A stretch of 64,000 nucleotides of DNA from the NCBI GenBank assembly GCA_946122785.1, contig CAMGYJ010000002.1, forward strand, positions 40,760,495 through 40,824,494, in the 5' to 3' direction. The stretch's first letter is position 1. Each line of letters begins with the position of its first letter. The stretch is from Linum tenue. Taxonomy: Eukaryota > Streptophyta > Magnoliopsida > Malpighiales > Linaceae. Position numbers and translations under genes: made by a program. Of the stretch, positions 29,457 through 39,576 are shown in pieces. Under the pieces are notes generated by a model. The model did not search any database, was not told the origin of the DNA, and was given only the letters and a program-made list of their open reading frames with translations.

Positions 29457-31064
29457 ATGAGTTCGAGCACAAGCAATGGCGGAGTATTCATGGCGGATGG
29501 TTTTTCCCAGACCAGACCTCCTAGATTCGAAGGAGTTCATTACGGCTACTGGCGCAATCGCATGGAGCTGTTCATAGGGTCAACTGATCCTGATCTCTGG
29601 AGTATTGTACTGGATGGACCACTTGAAGTGAAGGAGACACGAGGGAAATGGACGGACGAAGAAAAGCGAAATTTCCAGTTGAACTCCAAGGCAACGAACC
29701 TCATGTACTGTGCGCTAGGTCCAGAAGAGTATCATAGAGTCTCAGGCTGCAAAACCGCCAAGGAGATCTGGGACAAACTGCAAGTAGCTCATGAAGGTAC
29801 GAGCCATGTGAAAATATCCAGAATAAATCGGTTGAAGCAAGAATTCGAGTCATTTGTGATGAAGCCCGAGGAAACCATCAAGGAGATGCACGATAGGTTT
29901 ACCACAATTGTGAATAGTTTGAGGAATCTGGATGTTGAGTACAGTAGGGCTGATCTGGTGAGAAAAGTGCTTTGGGCTCTCCCGAAACGTTGGACTCCCA
30001 AGGTCACTGCAATCGAAGAATCGAAGGATTTAACAAAGCTTAGTTTGGATGAACTCATGGGTTCATTAGTGACACATGAAGAAAAACTCAGAAGAGAAGA
30101 AGGAGAGGAGGTACGTAAAGAAAAGAAGAGCATTGCGTTCAAGGTATCTGCATCAGAGGAAGAACTTGACTGTCTGGAAGACATGGAGGATGAAGAACTG
30201 GCCATGCTAAGCAAGCATGTGGCCAAGCTACTTAGGCTGCGAAGAGAGAAGAGAAAAGGAGGCTTTCCCAATCGCACAAGGGAAGGTGATCCAGAAAAAG
30301 AGCAAATGAAGACGTTCAGGGCTAATCCAAGAGTCAGGCGAGAAGTAGTCAGCAATGACAACAAGGCTGGTTCATCAGCAGGATGCTTCAAGTGCGGGAG
30401 AAGTGGGCACATCAAAGCAGATTGCCCTCAAATAAAGCGAGAGAAAGCTTACACTGCCACCTGGAGTTGCAGTGAAGATGAAGAAGAAGAGGTCGAGCCC
30501 AAATATGAAGCCTATATGGCCGTTGATGAGAGTGAAGATGATATGGACGCATCACAGGTCAGAAATCCTAACTATTACTCACATTCATGTGATGAAGATA
30601 GTCAACTAATAGAAACTATAAGAGACATTCAGTCAGAATTTGAAACTGTCAAATCAAAACATATTAGAATGAAATTGGAATTTGAAAATCTGCTTAAAAG
30701 TTACAATAAACTGAAAAGGGAAAAAATGGAAACATATGAAAGGTTGGAGGAAGCTTTGAGAAAAAATGCAGAACTAGAGGCAGAAATTGCCAGAAGTAGG
30801 AAAGGTTGTAGGAATATGTGTGGACAACATAATAAGCCACTAAGAACACAAAAGGCTTATAACAAGACATCTCTTGAATGCTTTTATTGCCACGAGTTTG
30901 GACACTATATCTCACACTGTCAAAAACGAATAGCCAAGGAAACTAGGCTAAAAGGAACAGTATGTTTTTCGTGTCATAAGAAGGGACATATGAGCTATAA
31001 CTGTACTGAGTATAAAATGAAAATTGGAGTATCCAAAATGGTTTGGATGCCTAAAAACAAATAA
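29457..31064 (+). CDS. gag: gag polyprotein of copia F
   Basis: 535 residues, intact. The N-terminus (PPRFEGVHYGYWRNRMELFI) and the UBN2-type capsid region (LNSKATNLMYCALGPEEY, AKEIWDKLQVAHEG, FTTIVNSLRNL) occupy residues 20-220. An acidic segment (about 225-260) follows. Three CCHC knuckles are CFKCGRSGHIKADC (about residue 312), CFYCHEFGHYISHC (about 478) and CFSCHKKGHMSYNC (about 504). The region between them (about 385-450) is a long charged helix likely to coil. The protein would package element RNA in cytoplasmic particles. The start ATG lies 40 bases after the primer site. The frame ends just before the protease, which is in another frame, so pol would need frameshifting or a separate start. 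Confidence 0.9.
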   Translation: MSSSTSNGGVFMADGFSQTRPPRFEGVHYGYWRNRMELFIGSTDPDLWSIVLDGPLEVKETRGKWTDEEKRNFQLNSKATNLMYCALGPEEYHRVSGCKTAKEIWDKLQVAHEGTSHVKISRINRLKQEFESFVMKPEETIKEMHDRFTTIVNSLRNLDVEYSRADLVRKVLWALPKRWTPKVTAIEESKDLTKLSLDELMGSLVTHEEKLRREEGEEVRKEKKSIAFKVSASEEELDCLEDMEDEELAMLSKHVAKLLRLRREKRKGGFPNRTREGDPEKEQMKTFRANPRVRREVVSNDNKAGSSAGCFKCGRSGHIKADCPQIKREKAYTATWSCSEDEEEEVEPKYEAYMAVDESEDDMDASQVRNPNYYSHSCDEDSQLIETIRDIQSEFETVKSKHIRMKLEFENLLKSYNKLKREKMETYERLEEALRKNAELEAEIARSRKGCRNMCGQHNKPLRTQKAYNKTSLECFYCHEFGHYISHCQKRIAKETRLKGTVCFSCHKKGHMSYNCTEYKMKIGVSKMVWMPKNK

Positions 31065-31093
31065 AATGTTTCTATGTCCAGGTCTGCTTCCAA

Positions 31094-34000
31094 GTGAGCA
31101 TGGAAGACAGCGAATGGATTCTGGATAGTGGGTGCTCACCACATGACTGGTAATGAAAAACTCTTTTCTAAACTAACTAAGGGTAAGAAAGGTAAGGTTT
31201 ACTTTGGAGACAATTATAGTACTGATGTTCTCGGTAAAGGGGAAATAGGCACTGGACCAACCATAACTAATGTAATGTGGGTCGATGGCCTTAAACATAA
31301 TTTGTTTTCAATAAGCCAAATGTGTGGAGAAACTAATAGGGTGATCTTTGAACCTAATAAGTGCTATGTTGAAAATATTGAAAGTAAGAAAATCTTGTTC
31401 ACAGGCAGAAGAAAAGGGAAACTATTCTGTATAAATCTGAATAACAAAAATGATTTTAATGAAATGTGCTTAATAACAGTAAACAAAGATGAGCAATTAG
31501 ATTGGCACAGAAAGTTGGGGCATATTAGTGTAGGATCCTTAGCTAAACTGATTAGCTTGGACAGTGTAATTGGAATTCCAAAGATAAGCAGTAAGAAAGA
31601 ATTTTTCTGTGAAGCTTGCACAAGAGGGAAACAAGTTAGGTCTTCATTTAAGAGTAAACCTGTAATCTCTACTTCTAAACCATTGGAACTGTTACATTTA
31701 GACCTTTTCGGTCCAAGTAATGTAATGAGCCTTGGTGGAAAATACTATGCCTGTGTGGTGGTAGATGATTACTCCAGGTTTACCTGGGTGTTATTTCTTT
31801 CGAATAAATGAGAGACCTTTGTGCATTTTAAGAATCTAGTTAAAAGATTAGAGAATGAAAAGGGTTCCAGAATTGTGAGTATAAGAAGTGACCACGGAGG
31901 AGAGTTTATCTCTGACAGCTTTGATAAATTATGTGAAGAAACAGGAATATCCCATAATTTCTCTGCTCCTAGAACTCCACAGCAAAATGGAGTGGTAGAA
32001 AGAAAAAATCGAACATTAATAGATATAGCTAGGACTATGTTGAATGACTATGGATTACCAAAATACTTTTGGGCAGAAGCCATAAATACTGCATGCTATA
32101 TTATTAATAGAGGTTTAATCAGGTCTAAGCTAAATAAAACACCCTATGAATTATGGAAGAACAAAAAACCAAATGTGGGATATTTCCATCCTTTTGGATG
32201 CAGATGTTTTGTTCTCAATACCAAAGACAATCTAGGAAAGTTTGATTCTAAGTCTGATGAAGCAATCTTCCTAGGATACTCTGTTCATAGCAGGGCCTAC
32301 AGGGTATAAAATAAACGGACCCTCAAAGTTGAGGAGTCCATAAATGTTGTATTTGATGATTCTCCTAGTAAGTGTGCAGATCAAATCGATGAAGATGATG
32401 ATCTTGGATTAGGAAACTCACATAAATCTGATCAAGTAGTACAAGCAGAACAGGAGATGAGGAATAAAGGCTCTCAAGAACAGACAGGTGAAGAAGAAAC
32501 AGCAGAAACAGATGTCACCAGAGTCAAGGAAGCACCTCTGCACATTCAAAAACGACACCCACCATCTCAGGTCATAGGTGACTTAAAAGAAGGTATGGTT
32601 ACTCAGTCTAAGCTGTCAAACATGCATACTGCTTTTGTGTCTCAATTAGTACCTAGGAACATAAAAGAAGCTCTGAATGATGAATTTTGGGTTGCCTCTA
32701 TGCAAGATGAAATGGGGTATTTTGAAAGATTAAATGTTTGGGAACTGGTTCCAAAACCTGAAGATAAACCTATAATTGGAACCAAGTGGGTTTATAAGAA
32801 TAAAACTGATGAAATTGGTGATATAACTAAAAACAAGTCTAGACTAGTAGCACAAGGATATGATCAGGAGGAAGGGATAGACTTCGATGAGTCATTTGCT
32901 CCTGTAGCTAGACTAGAAGCCATCAGGCTATTGTGTGCTTTTGCTGCATCTCAAGGATTTAAACTTTATCAGATGGATGTTAAAAGTGCTTTTCTCAATG
33001 GAGAGTTAAAAGAAGAAGTTTATGTTGCTCAGCCTCCTGGGTTTGAAAACCACAAATTTCCTAATCATGTATATAAACTGAACAAAGCTCTTTATGGATT
33101 GAAACAAGCTCCTAGGGCTTGGTATGATAAACTCAGTAACTTCTTAATAATGGATGGTTTTCGTAGAGGCTCTGTAGACAAAACTTTATTCATCAAAAGT
33201 CAAAATGGTCATACTATGCTTGTTCAAGTATATGTAGACGACATAATTTTTGGTTCCTCTAGTCAAAAGATGTGTAAACAGTTTGAGTCAGCCATGAAAG
33301 GAGCATTTGAGATGAGAGTAATGGGAGAATTCACTTATTTCTTGGGTCTGCAAGTTCAGCAGACTAGCAAAGGTACATTTATTAGTCAGACTAAATACTT
33401 AAATAAAATGCTCGAACGTTTTGATCTTAAGAATTTGAAATCTGCAGTAACACCAATGGGTTCCACAGTAAAACTTTCTTTGGACGAATCTGGAGAACCA
33501 GTTAGTGATAAACTATATCAAGGAATGATAGGATCTCTTCTTTATCTAACTGCCAGTAGACCTGACATCATGTACAGTGTATGTGCATGTGCCAGATTTC
33601 AGAGTAATCCTAAGACTAGCCATCTAACTGCAGTAAAGCGTATTTTTCGTTATCTCAGTGGTACTGCTTCCCTTGGGCTGTGGTATTCGTGTGAATCGAG
33701 TCTTGAATTGCTAGGATATAGCGATTCTGACTATGCTGGATGCATAACTGATAGGAAAAGCACCTCTGGAACGTGCCACTTCCTTGGCACGTCACTAATT
33801 TCTTGGGCTAGTAAGAAGCAAAACTCAGTAGCATTATCAACTGCTGAGGCAGAATATATTGCAGCAGGGTTAGGCTGTACTCAACTGATGTGGTTGAAGT
33901 ACCAACTTCAAGACTATGGTATTAGTATAGGATCGCTTCCTATCTTATGTGATAACACAAGTATAATAAACATGACGAAAAATCCTATTCAACACTCGCG

Positions 34001-34190
34001 AACTAAACACATCGAAGTACGTTATCACTTTATTCGTGATCTCGTTCAAGATGGCAAAATCCATTTGGAATTCATTAACTCAGAAATGCAGTGGGCCGAT
34101 ATCTTTACTAAACCCTTAGGTGCTGATAAATTTTTACCAATTCGAAATGAACTTGGCATGTTTACTCAAGAAGACATTAATGCGATTTGA
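31094..34190 (+). pseudogene. pol: pol (protease, integrase, RT, RNase H) of copia F, inactivated
   Basis: Protease: WILDSGCS at about 31115-31138, then a frameshift near 31140 before HMTGNEKLF. Integrase: WHRKLGH and CEACTRGKQ (zinc-binding), first Asp in LHLDLFGPS, second in IRSDHGGEF and Glu in QNGVVERKNR. A TGA at 31809-31811 interrupts the core just after the first Asp, and a TAA at 32307-32309 follows [29 protein letters not shown] and catalytic YVDDIIFG (about 33229). RNase [27 protein letters not shown] and the final [11 protein letters not shown]. Apart from these three lesions the sequence is well conserved. The 32457-34190 section is a single open frame of 577 codons. Confidence 0.92.
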
Positions 34191-34381
34191 TTCCATTTCA
34201 TATATTCTCTTTCCTTGTTTTCATTGATCTTCCCACTCATCTTCTGATTCTTTCCCTTCCATCCGAAGAGTTTCCCTGATTTAATGCAGTCCACTGGCTA
34301 TAAATCTACTTCCATCTCACTGTTCCTTCACCACTGTCTCACTGAAACTAATCACAAAAAAACTCCTCCATCCTCTCGAAA

Positions 34382-35470
34382 ATGGCCCCTACCAACCTTC
34401 AGTTGCAGTCCTCAGTGCTGTTCAAAAATCAAAGTTTCCGCAATGCTGCTACCTATTCTAGGTATCTGCGTCGCTTTCGTGATCGACCTCTCTATCCCTC
34501 CTTCTCCATTCAGCCTACCACCTTCTCCAAATATGATATGAATATCCCTGCTTATCTCAAGAACTTAGGATGGGAGTCACTGGTCACCAATCTGCGATTC
34601 AGTCAGTGTCCCGAGGCTGTTCGCCTATTCTATGTCAATCTTCGTTGTGGGCCTGGAAGTGATCCTGATTTCTTCACCACGCTAGTCTATGACTATGAGA
34701 TTAAGGTGACGCCTGCGTTGCTGGCGTCAGTTTTGGATCTCCCACATGCTGGAATTCAGGCTGGAACAGACAGAGAGTTCTACCAGTTTGGTTTCCGGTT
34801 TGATCATGCTCTTGAATCCTTGGCTCGTGACATAGGAAGCTGGTTTCCATCCCAACTTGCTGCTGGCAGGTTGCCCGATGATCTCAAAGTGCTTTTCTTC
34901 TTCCTCACGCGCTGGTTTCTGCCTCGTGATCTGACCACCACTGATCTCATTCATACTCCTGACCTTTGGGTTCTCTTTAATGCACGAGCTGGTCGTCGTA
35001 TTAGTTATGCCTCCCTCATGTTTCAGCACATGGTCAAGTTCGGGCGAGAATACTACAGTGGTCTCTTACCTTTTGGTCCTCAAATAACGAAGTTTCTCTA
35101 TCGCTTGGGCATTGACCTCCGTGATAAGGTTATCAACTGTGATGTTTTGGATGATCTACGTCCTCAACACGTTCTTGCACGTCTTGATGCATTAGTTGGT
35201 CCCCGTAAGCCTGTCACTGGCTCAGGGGGAGTGAACAGTCATCAACAGGCTGCTTCCACGGCTCTTGTTAATGCAGCTGCTGCCGCATTTAAACATGATG
35301 CCACAGCCAAGAGTGGTCCAAAGCGGAAGCTAATGCTCGAAAAGGATTTGATGTTACCAAAGTTTGTATATGAGTCCAATCAGATCAGTGATCCGATTAC
35401 TCCAGACTCAGACTCTGGTGATGAGGATAGGGTCTCAGGCTATGCCTCACCTCCTAGCTATCCATTTTAG
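34382..35470 (+). CDS. Extra ORF downstream of pol in copia F (plant transposon protein type)
   Basis: 362 residues, intact, starting 192 bases after pol. The N-terminal blocks RFRDRPLYPSFSIQ and YLKNLGWESLV, followed by VRLFYVNLRCGPGSDPDFFTTLV and VTPALLASVLDLPHAG, resemble the 'putative plant transposon protein' domain found in ORF1-like proteins of several plant retrotransposons. The family name is from memory and unverified. The C-terminal 90 residues are polar and low in complexity. I see no signal peptide or membrane segment, so the customary 'env-like' label is not supported. A possible splice acceptor TTTAATGCAG precedes it at 34280-34289, so it may be made from a spliced mRNA. Function unknown. 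It is open while pol is broken. Confidence 0.8.
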   Translation: MAPTNLQLQSSVLFKNQSFRNAATYSRYLRRFRDRPLYPSFSIQPTTFSKYDMNIPAYLKNLGWESLVTNLRFSQCPEAVRLFYVNLRCGPGSDPDFFTTLVYDYEIKVTPALLASVLDLPHAGIQAGTDREFYQFGFRFDHALESLARDIGSWFPSQLAAGRLPDDLKVLFFFLTRWFLPRDLTTTDLIHTPDLWVLFNARAGRRISYASLMFQHMVKFGREYYSGLLPFGPQITKFLYRLGIDLRDKVINCDVLDDLRPQHVLARLDALVGPRKPVTGSGGVNSHQQAASTALVNAAAAAFKHDATAKSGPKRKLMLEKDLMLPKFVYESNQISDPITPDSDSGDEDRVSGYASPPSYPF

Positions 35471-35681
35471 GTAGTAATTTGAATTGCTTGTCGAACGATG
35501 GGTCTTTTGTTTCTTGAGTGTCCTTGGGGAATTCTGTCCTTGATTACTGTCCTGAAAGAAGAATAAATGAATGAATAATTGAATTTCCTTTTCAGCGCAA
35601 TGTTTGTACAAGTGTATTTTTGGACAGGCTGCACCCACGGTGTGTTCAATGTGTGCAGGTTGCTGAGTAGAGCCATTGACA

Positions 35682-35696
35682 AGCTTAGGGGGAGAA
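35682..35696 (+). other. Polypurine tract of copia F
   Basis: AGCTTAGGGGGAGAA lies directly before the 3' LTR (TGTTGG). It is the presumed plus-strand primer. Confidence 0.85.
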
Positions 35697-36616
35697 TGTT
35701 GGAAGATGGCAAGCTTGTGTCAGGCTCCATTTGAGGAAATTGATTGAAAAGGAAATTCCACTCTCAGATGAACAACTAAGGAAGGCGCCTTCAAATCAGG
35801 ATCAAAGCAGAATCAGCTTGATTGATTGTGTGAGAGTTAACGGCTAGAAGAACATATGTATAAAGAGCTAAAGGGATGGGTAGATAGTTTTTTGTCCTTT
35901 TCGAGAGAATCAAAACAAGAACAAAAGAGTGTTGTCTGGGTTTTGATTAGAGAAGGAGAGTGTTGTCAGGGAGATAGCTGGAAAGGGTGTAGTTAGCTTG
36001 AACTACAGTAGGGAGCAGTAGGTTCAAAGAGGTTCTGATCAGGGTGACAGGGAGTCACTGTGAGATCAAAGCTGTACACTGTAATCCGAAATCACAGAAC
36101 ATAGTATAACGTCGAAGGTCTCGAATCAGAGATCCTTCGACCGTGGATTAGTCGGTGTTAGGTTCAATTGATTGCCTAACACCGGATACCACGTAAAAAG
36201 ATCGCGTCTGAGCTTATTTATGTTTTACTGTCTTTCATCTTATTCCCAGTTATTCCTGAAGTTCTTGATCTAGTGCGAGTGTGAACTATTTGCACAACAG
36301 GTTTGATTCTCTGGCTCGAGGAAAGGAGAAGGAAGGTGTGTTTTCAAAACGCAGAGTTCAACTCAAGGCAATTGGGCCAATCTAACATCAACTATCAGAT
36401 AACAACCAAAGCCCAACCCACCTCAAGTTACTCGCTGTCGTTTTTGACAAACACAAAGAGAGAAGTCCCTTTACCCTTTCCCTCGATCTGTTTTCAGTTC
36501 ATTTCACTCTCTTCACTTGACCTTGCCGAAATCGTAGTTAGGGTTTTTCAGATTCCCAAATTGTCGAAGAACAGGGGAGAATTAGCGCCTGAGTCTCGCG
36601 CTCGACTCAACCAACA
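35697..36616 (+). repeat. 3' LTR of copia F
   Basis: 920 bp, ends CCAACA, followed by target duplicate CGTTT. About 99.5% identical to the 5' LTR by eye. Confidence 0.9.
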
Positions 36617-36621
36617 CGTTT

Positions 36622-37755
36622 GATGGTTCACGGCCGTGAACTCAGCTCTTCTCGGGTTTAAAAGCTGAGCCGCAAGGAGAAGAGAAGTGAGACCCCACTT
36701 TTGTGAGAGAAACACCTTCTTCAGCATTCTAGTGAGAGAAACAGAACAAAAGAGAAGAAGAAGGTTAGGGTTTGCATTCAAGGTAGATTTTGGGAAGATT
36801 TCCCCAAGGAGATCTCAGCTCAAGGGTCAAGAAGAGAGGAGGCATCCCCAAAAGATGGTTTCCACCTTTTTTCCCTTTTGTTCTTCCCACTTCTACTATG
36901 GAGTAGACCTCCTTTCACTTGGGTGTAGTGAAACCCTAACTCTACCATGTAGTTTTCTTGTATGTGGTTTGGATGATTGATATTGGGCATTGTTCAATTC
37001 AATGTTTGAGGCATTATTCACCATGATTGTGCATGCTTGTGCTTAGAAACTTAGGGGTTGTGCATGTTTTGTGCTTAGCATTCTAGTGATTGTGCATAAT
37101 TGTGCTTAGCACCCCCTAAGTTTGTGAATTTAGGTGCTAGTGATCTAATTTGCCATCTTAGCCTAGTTTAGAGAGATAAATCCCCCTTTCTAGGGAGACT
37201 CAATCGAGTTGGTTTTCCTTCCGCTTTTCAAGCCACCTAAACTAGGTTAAGTTAGGGAAACCCTCAATATTGAATTAAACAAGTCGATTAATCGTGGTTA
37301 AACCATTCGACCTTAGAGTTGAGTGAGGGAGTAAGTCGATTACCGATTGTCTAAACCAAGAGGGTCGAGTGACACGGCCTTTCATCCTCACCTCGGTTTA
37401 GCAATTGAGACTGTGGTCTCCGACCACATATGCTTTCCTTTGCGGTTCACGATTAACGTGCCCAAGGGAATCGTTCCAATCCACGTAGCATGTTAGCGGT
37501 TAAGGGGAAGCGAAACCCGAGTGACTTTCCCACAAAAGAGTTTTCAAACCAAATTACCTTTGCTTTCTTTCCTTTCAATTAGCAAACCTTTTAAACCGAA
37601 GTTTTATCGCTAGATAATGATTTCAACAACCAAAGTAGGGGTAGACGGACTGGCCCGGGTCGATATATAAATACTTGCCCTATACTGCACCCGATTAGAG
37701 TTTAAAAACTTGGTCTCTAATTGGGTTTAATTGTGGTGTAGTTTCGTGCGTGTCA
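36622..37755 (+). repeat. 3' LTR of element D, second part
   Basis: It resumes at GATGGTTCACGGCCGTGAACTC, with perfect palindrome GTTCACGGCCGTGAAC at 36626-36641 and TTTAAAAG near 36657. It aligns with the 5' LTR to GTGCGTGTCA at 37755. E ORF1 sequence follows. Confidence 0.85.
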
Positions 37756-38190
37756 GTTATCTTGTTTGCGCACATGTAGCTTGGGTAGAGAGAATGAGCA
37801 AGGAGTGTGTTGAATTCACGCCATTGTGGCTTGAGTGTAGATGCCGAACTGCGGGATGGAACAAATTGGGTTTGACGCATTTTTTGGAGGCAAAACTTCT
37901 TGAAGGCGGATTGTGTGTCAAAATATTTTAGGACATCAGCCTCCCACTCTCCTCTTTACCTCACGGGGACTCCCATTGCATCAACAAACTGGTTGAAAGA
38001 CAGTCTTTGAAGGCATACCTCCCAAGCGGAAACAAACGGAGCAAGTCGGTTCCCCCATTAGGTTTGTCTCCCTCAGGATGCAGAATGTGCTGAAGAACTC
38101 TACACACAGCTCCGTGTAGATGTCGTCTTCCAACTGGAGAAGCTGACGCCATTGTGGGTACGCTATAGCTTCTTGCATGATATCTCCACG
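37756..38190 (-). pseudogene. ORF1-like protein, N-terminal part, element E
   Basis: On minus from about 38178: EAIAYPQWRQLLQLEDDIYTELCVEFFSTF, matching HPQWRQGLNLE and ELCVEFFNTFAI of D. It then degenerates towards 37756, where D is inserted. It sits only about 30 bases after the protease tail. The promoter, leader, intron and ORF1 start seen in D are absent, so about 1.4 kb is deleted in E. Confidence 0.65.
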
Positions 38191-39576
38191 GTGAAGGTCA
38201 TCGAACTAAGTGAAGTCGAGTTTCCAATGAATTCCTGTCCAAGACTGTGCCCAGAACCTCATTTCCTTTTCAATTTTCGGCCACCTCCTCAGCTCCTTAG
38301 GGTGGCCCTCTTGGCTCGACATTTTCGCATTACCCTCATCTTTTGATTGGGAGGAGGCTTGGTGAAGCCTCTCCCTCCACATTCTCTTCTTCTTTCCTCC
38401 AGGCTTAGTACACGCCTTGGTTTCCTGCACCTCATCATCAAATGGATCACACACACAAGTGGGGTTTGGCTTGAGAGGCTCACCACCACTTCCATTGATA
38501 CCACTCGAGTCCATTTCTTTCACAACATCATTCTTAACCTTAGGATCAGTTGAAAGAGTAGCTCCTCCCCATCTCTCAACACCAAAGATCCCTCATTAAC
38601 ATCGATTAAGGCCTTGGTGGTGGCAAGGAAGGGGCATCCCAGTATGAGTGGCATATCCGCATCTTCACTGATATCGAGGATAAAAAAAATCCGTCGGATA
38701 AAAGAAATTGCCAACTCTCACTAGGACGTCCTCCATAATACCCCTAGGACTAATAACAGAGCAATCAGCCAATGTGACACTAAGCCTATTGAGCTTCAAT
38801 TCACCCAAATGCAACTTATTAAAAAGCTTGTAAGGCATAACATTAATTATTGCTCCTAAATCCACCAAGGAGTTTTCTATATGATGATTTCCGATGCAAA
38901 GAGGTATAGTGAAACTACCTGAATTCTGTTGCTTTTTAGGCAACTTGTTGAGGATAAAGGCGGAGCACTCCTCGCCCAAGGTGACATTGGCGAGGTCTTC
39001 ATATTTTGGCTTCTTGGCGAGAATTCCCTTGAGGTATTTGGCGTACCACGGCATTTGCACATGGCGTCCAAGAATGGAATGGTGATGCAGACCTTCCTGG
39101 GCATCTCCATGAATCCTCCATACTCCGCCTCCAATAAATCCTTGTGCATCCTTGTGGAGAAATGAAGAGGAGGCTTGTACTTAGCCACTTGTAGTGGCGT
39201 CAGCAATGCCTTCTTAGGCTCTTCTTCCGTTTCCCCCACTTCTTCGGGATCATTGGTTGCTGGAGGGGGTCTTCTCTTCTTCATTTACTTCCTTAGAAAC
39301 AACCTCTGGGGTAATCTTCCCACTCCTCAAAAGAATGGCATTGCACTTGACATTTTGATATTTGGGGTTGACAATGGTTTGAGAGGGTAGGGCTCCCCTT
39401 GGCCTCTCGGCGAGGATCCCGACAAGATTGCCAATTTGCACCTCCAAATTTTGAAGTCTTGCTTGGTGGCTCCTTAGTCCCGCCTCAGCCGAGGTAAACT
39501 TTCTTGTTGCCACATTCATAAATTGCTCAATCTTCTCAAAATTTTGAGTGCTCGTGCTCACAAAGATGGTCACAGG
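38191..39576 (-). pseudogene. gag 3' part and protease, element E
   Basis: Minus order: FVSTSTQNFEKIEQFMNVATRKF and a coiled stretch LRSHQARLQNLEVQIGNLVG (39588-39400), then YKPPLHFSTRMHKDLLE and the FMEMPRKVCITIPFLDAM block (about 39100). The protease follows, with active site DLGAIINVMPYKLF (Ser replaced by Ile, about 38870-38830). The second block LILGCPFLATTKALIDVNEG (about 38640) has Cys where Arg is usual. The tail ends WTGIHWKLDFT at 38206. Frameshifts lie near 38880 and 38700. An intact E would have cleaved its gag with this enzyme; no RT follows. Confidence 0.75.

Larger units (their letters stand above)
28484..36616 (+). mobile_element. Element F: Ty1/copia element, SIRE/Maximus-like, with an extra ORF
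   Basis: 920-bp LTRs (28484-29403 and 35697-36616) differ at about five positions. The target-site duplication CGTTT is at 28479-28483 and 36617-36621. tRNA-iMet type primer site; gag with three zinc knuckles; pol; a 362-codon ORF downstream of pol; polypurine tract. pol is broken by one frameshift and two stops while gag and the last ORF are open. F inserted in the 3' LTR of element D. Confidence 0.92.
19793..37755 (+). mobile_element. Element D: gag-protease-ORF1 gypsy element, split by copia F
   Basis: 5' LTR 19793-21291, a decayed tRNA-Asp primer site, gag, protease, then directly the post-pol noncoding block, an internal promoter, leader, intron, ORF1 and 3' module, with a 3' LTR in two parts (28079-28483 and 36622-37755). 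No RT, RNase H or integrase. Flanks GTGAT and GTTAT agree at four of five bases, consistent with a target-site duplication. D belongs to the same family as E but carries more of the central region. Confidence 0.8.

Noticed and set aside
29789..30415. 208-codon antisense frame in copia F
   Set aside because: It lies entirely opposite the gag coding sequence and is Ser/Leu-rich, as expected for the complement of acidic gag codons.
34382..35470. Envelope glycoprotein gene of an endogenous retrovirus
   Set aside because: No signal peptide, transmembrane segment, cleavage site or glycosylation-rich ectodomain visible. The plant transposon protein label fits better.
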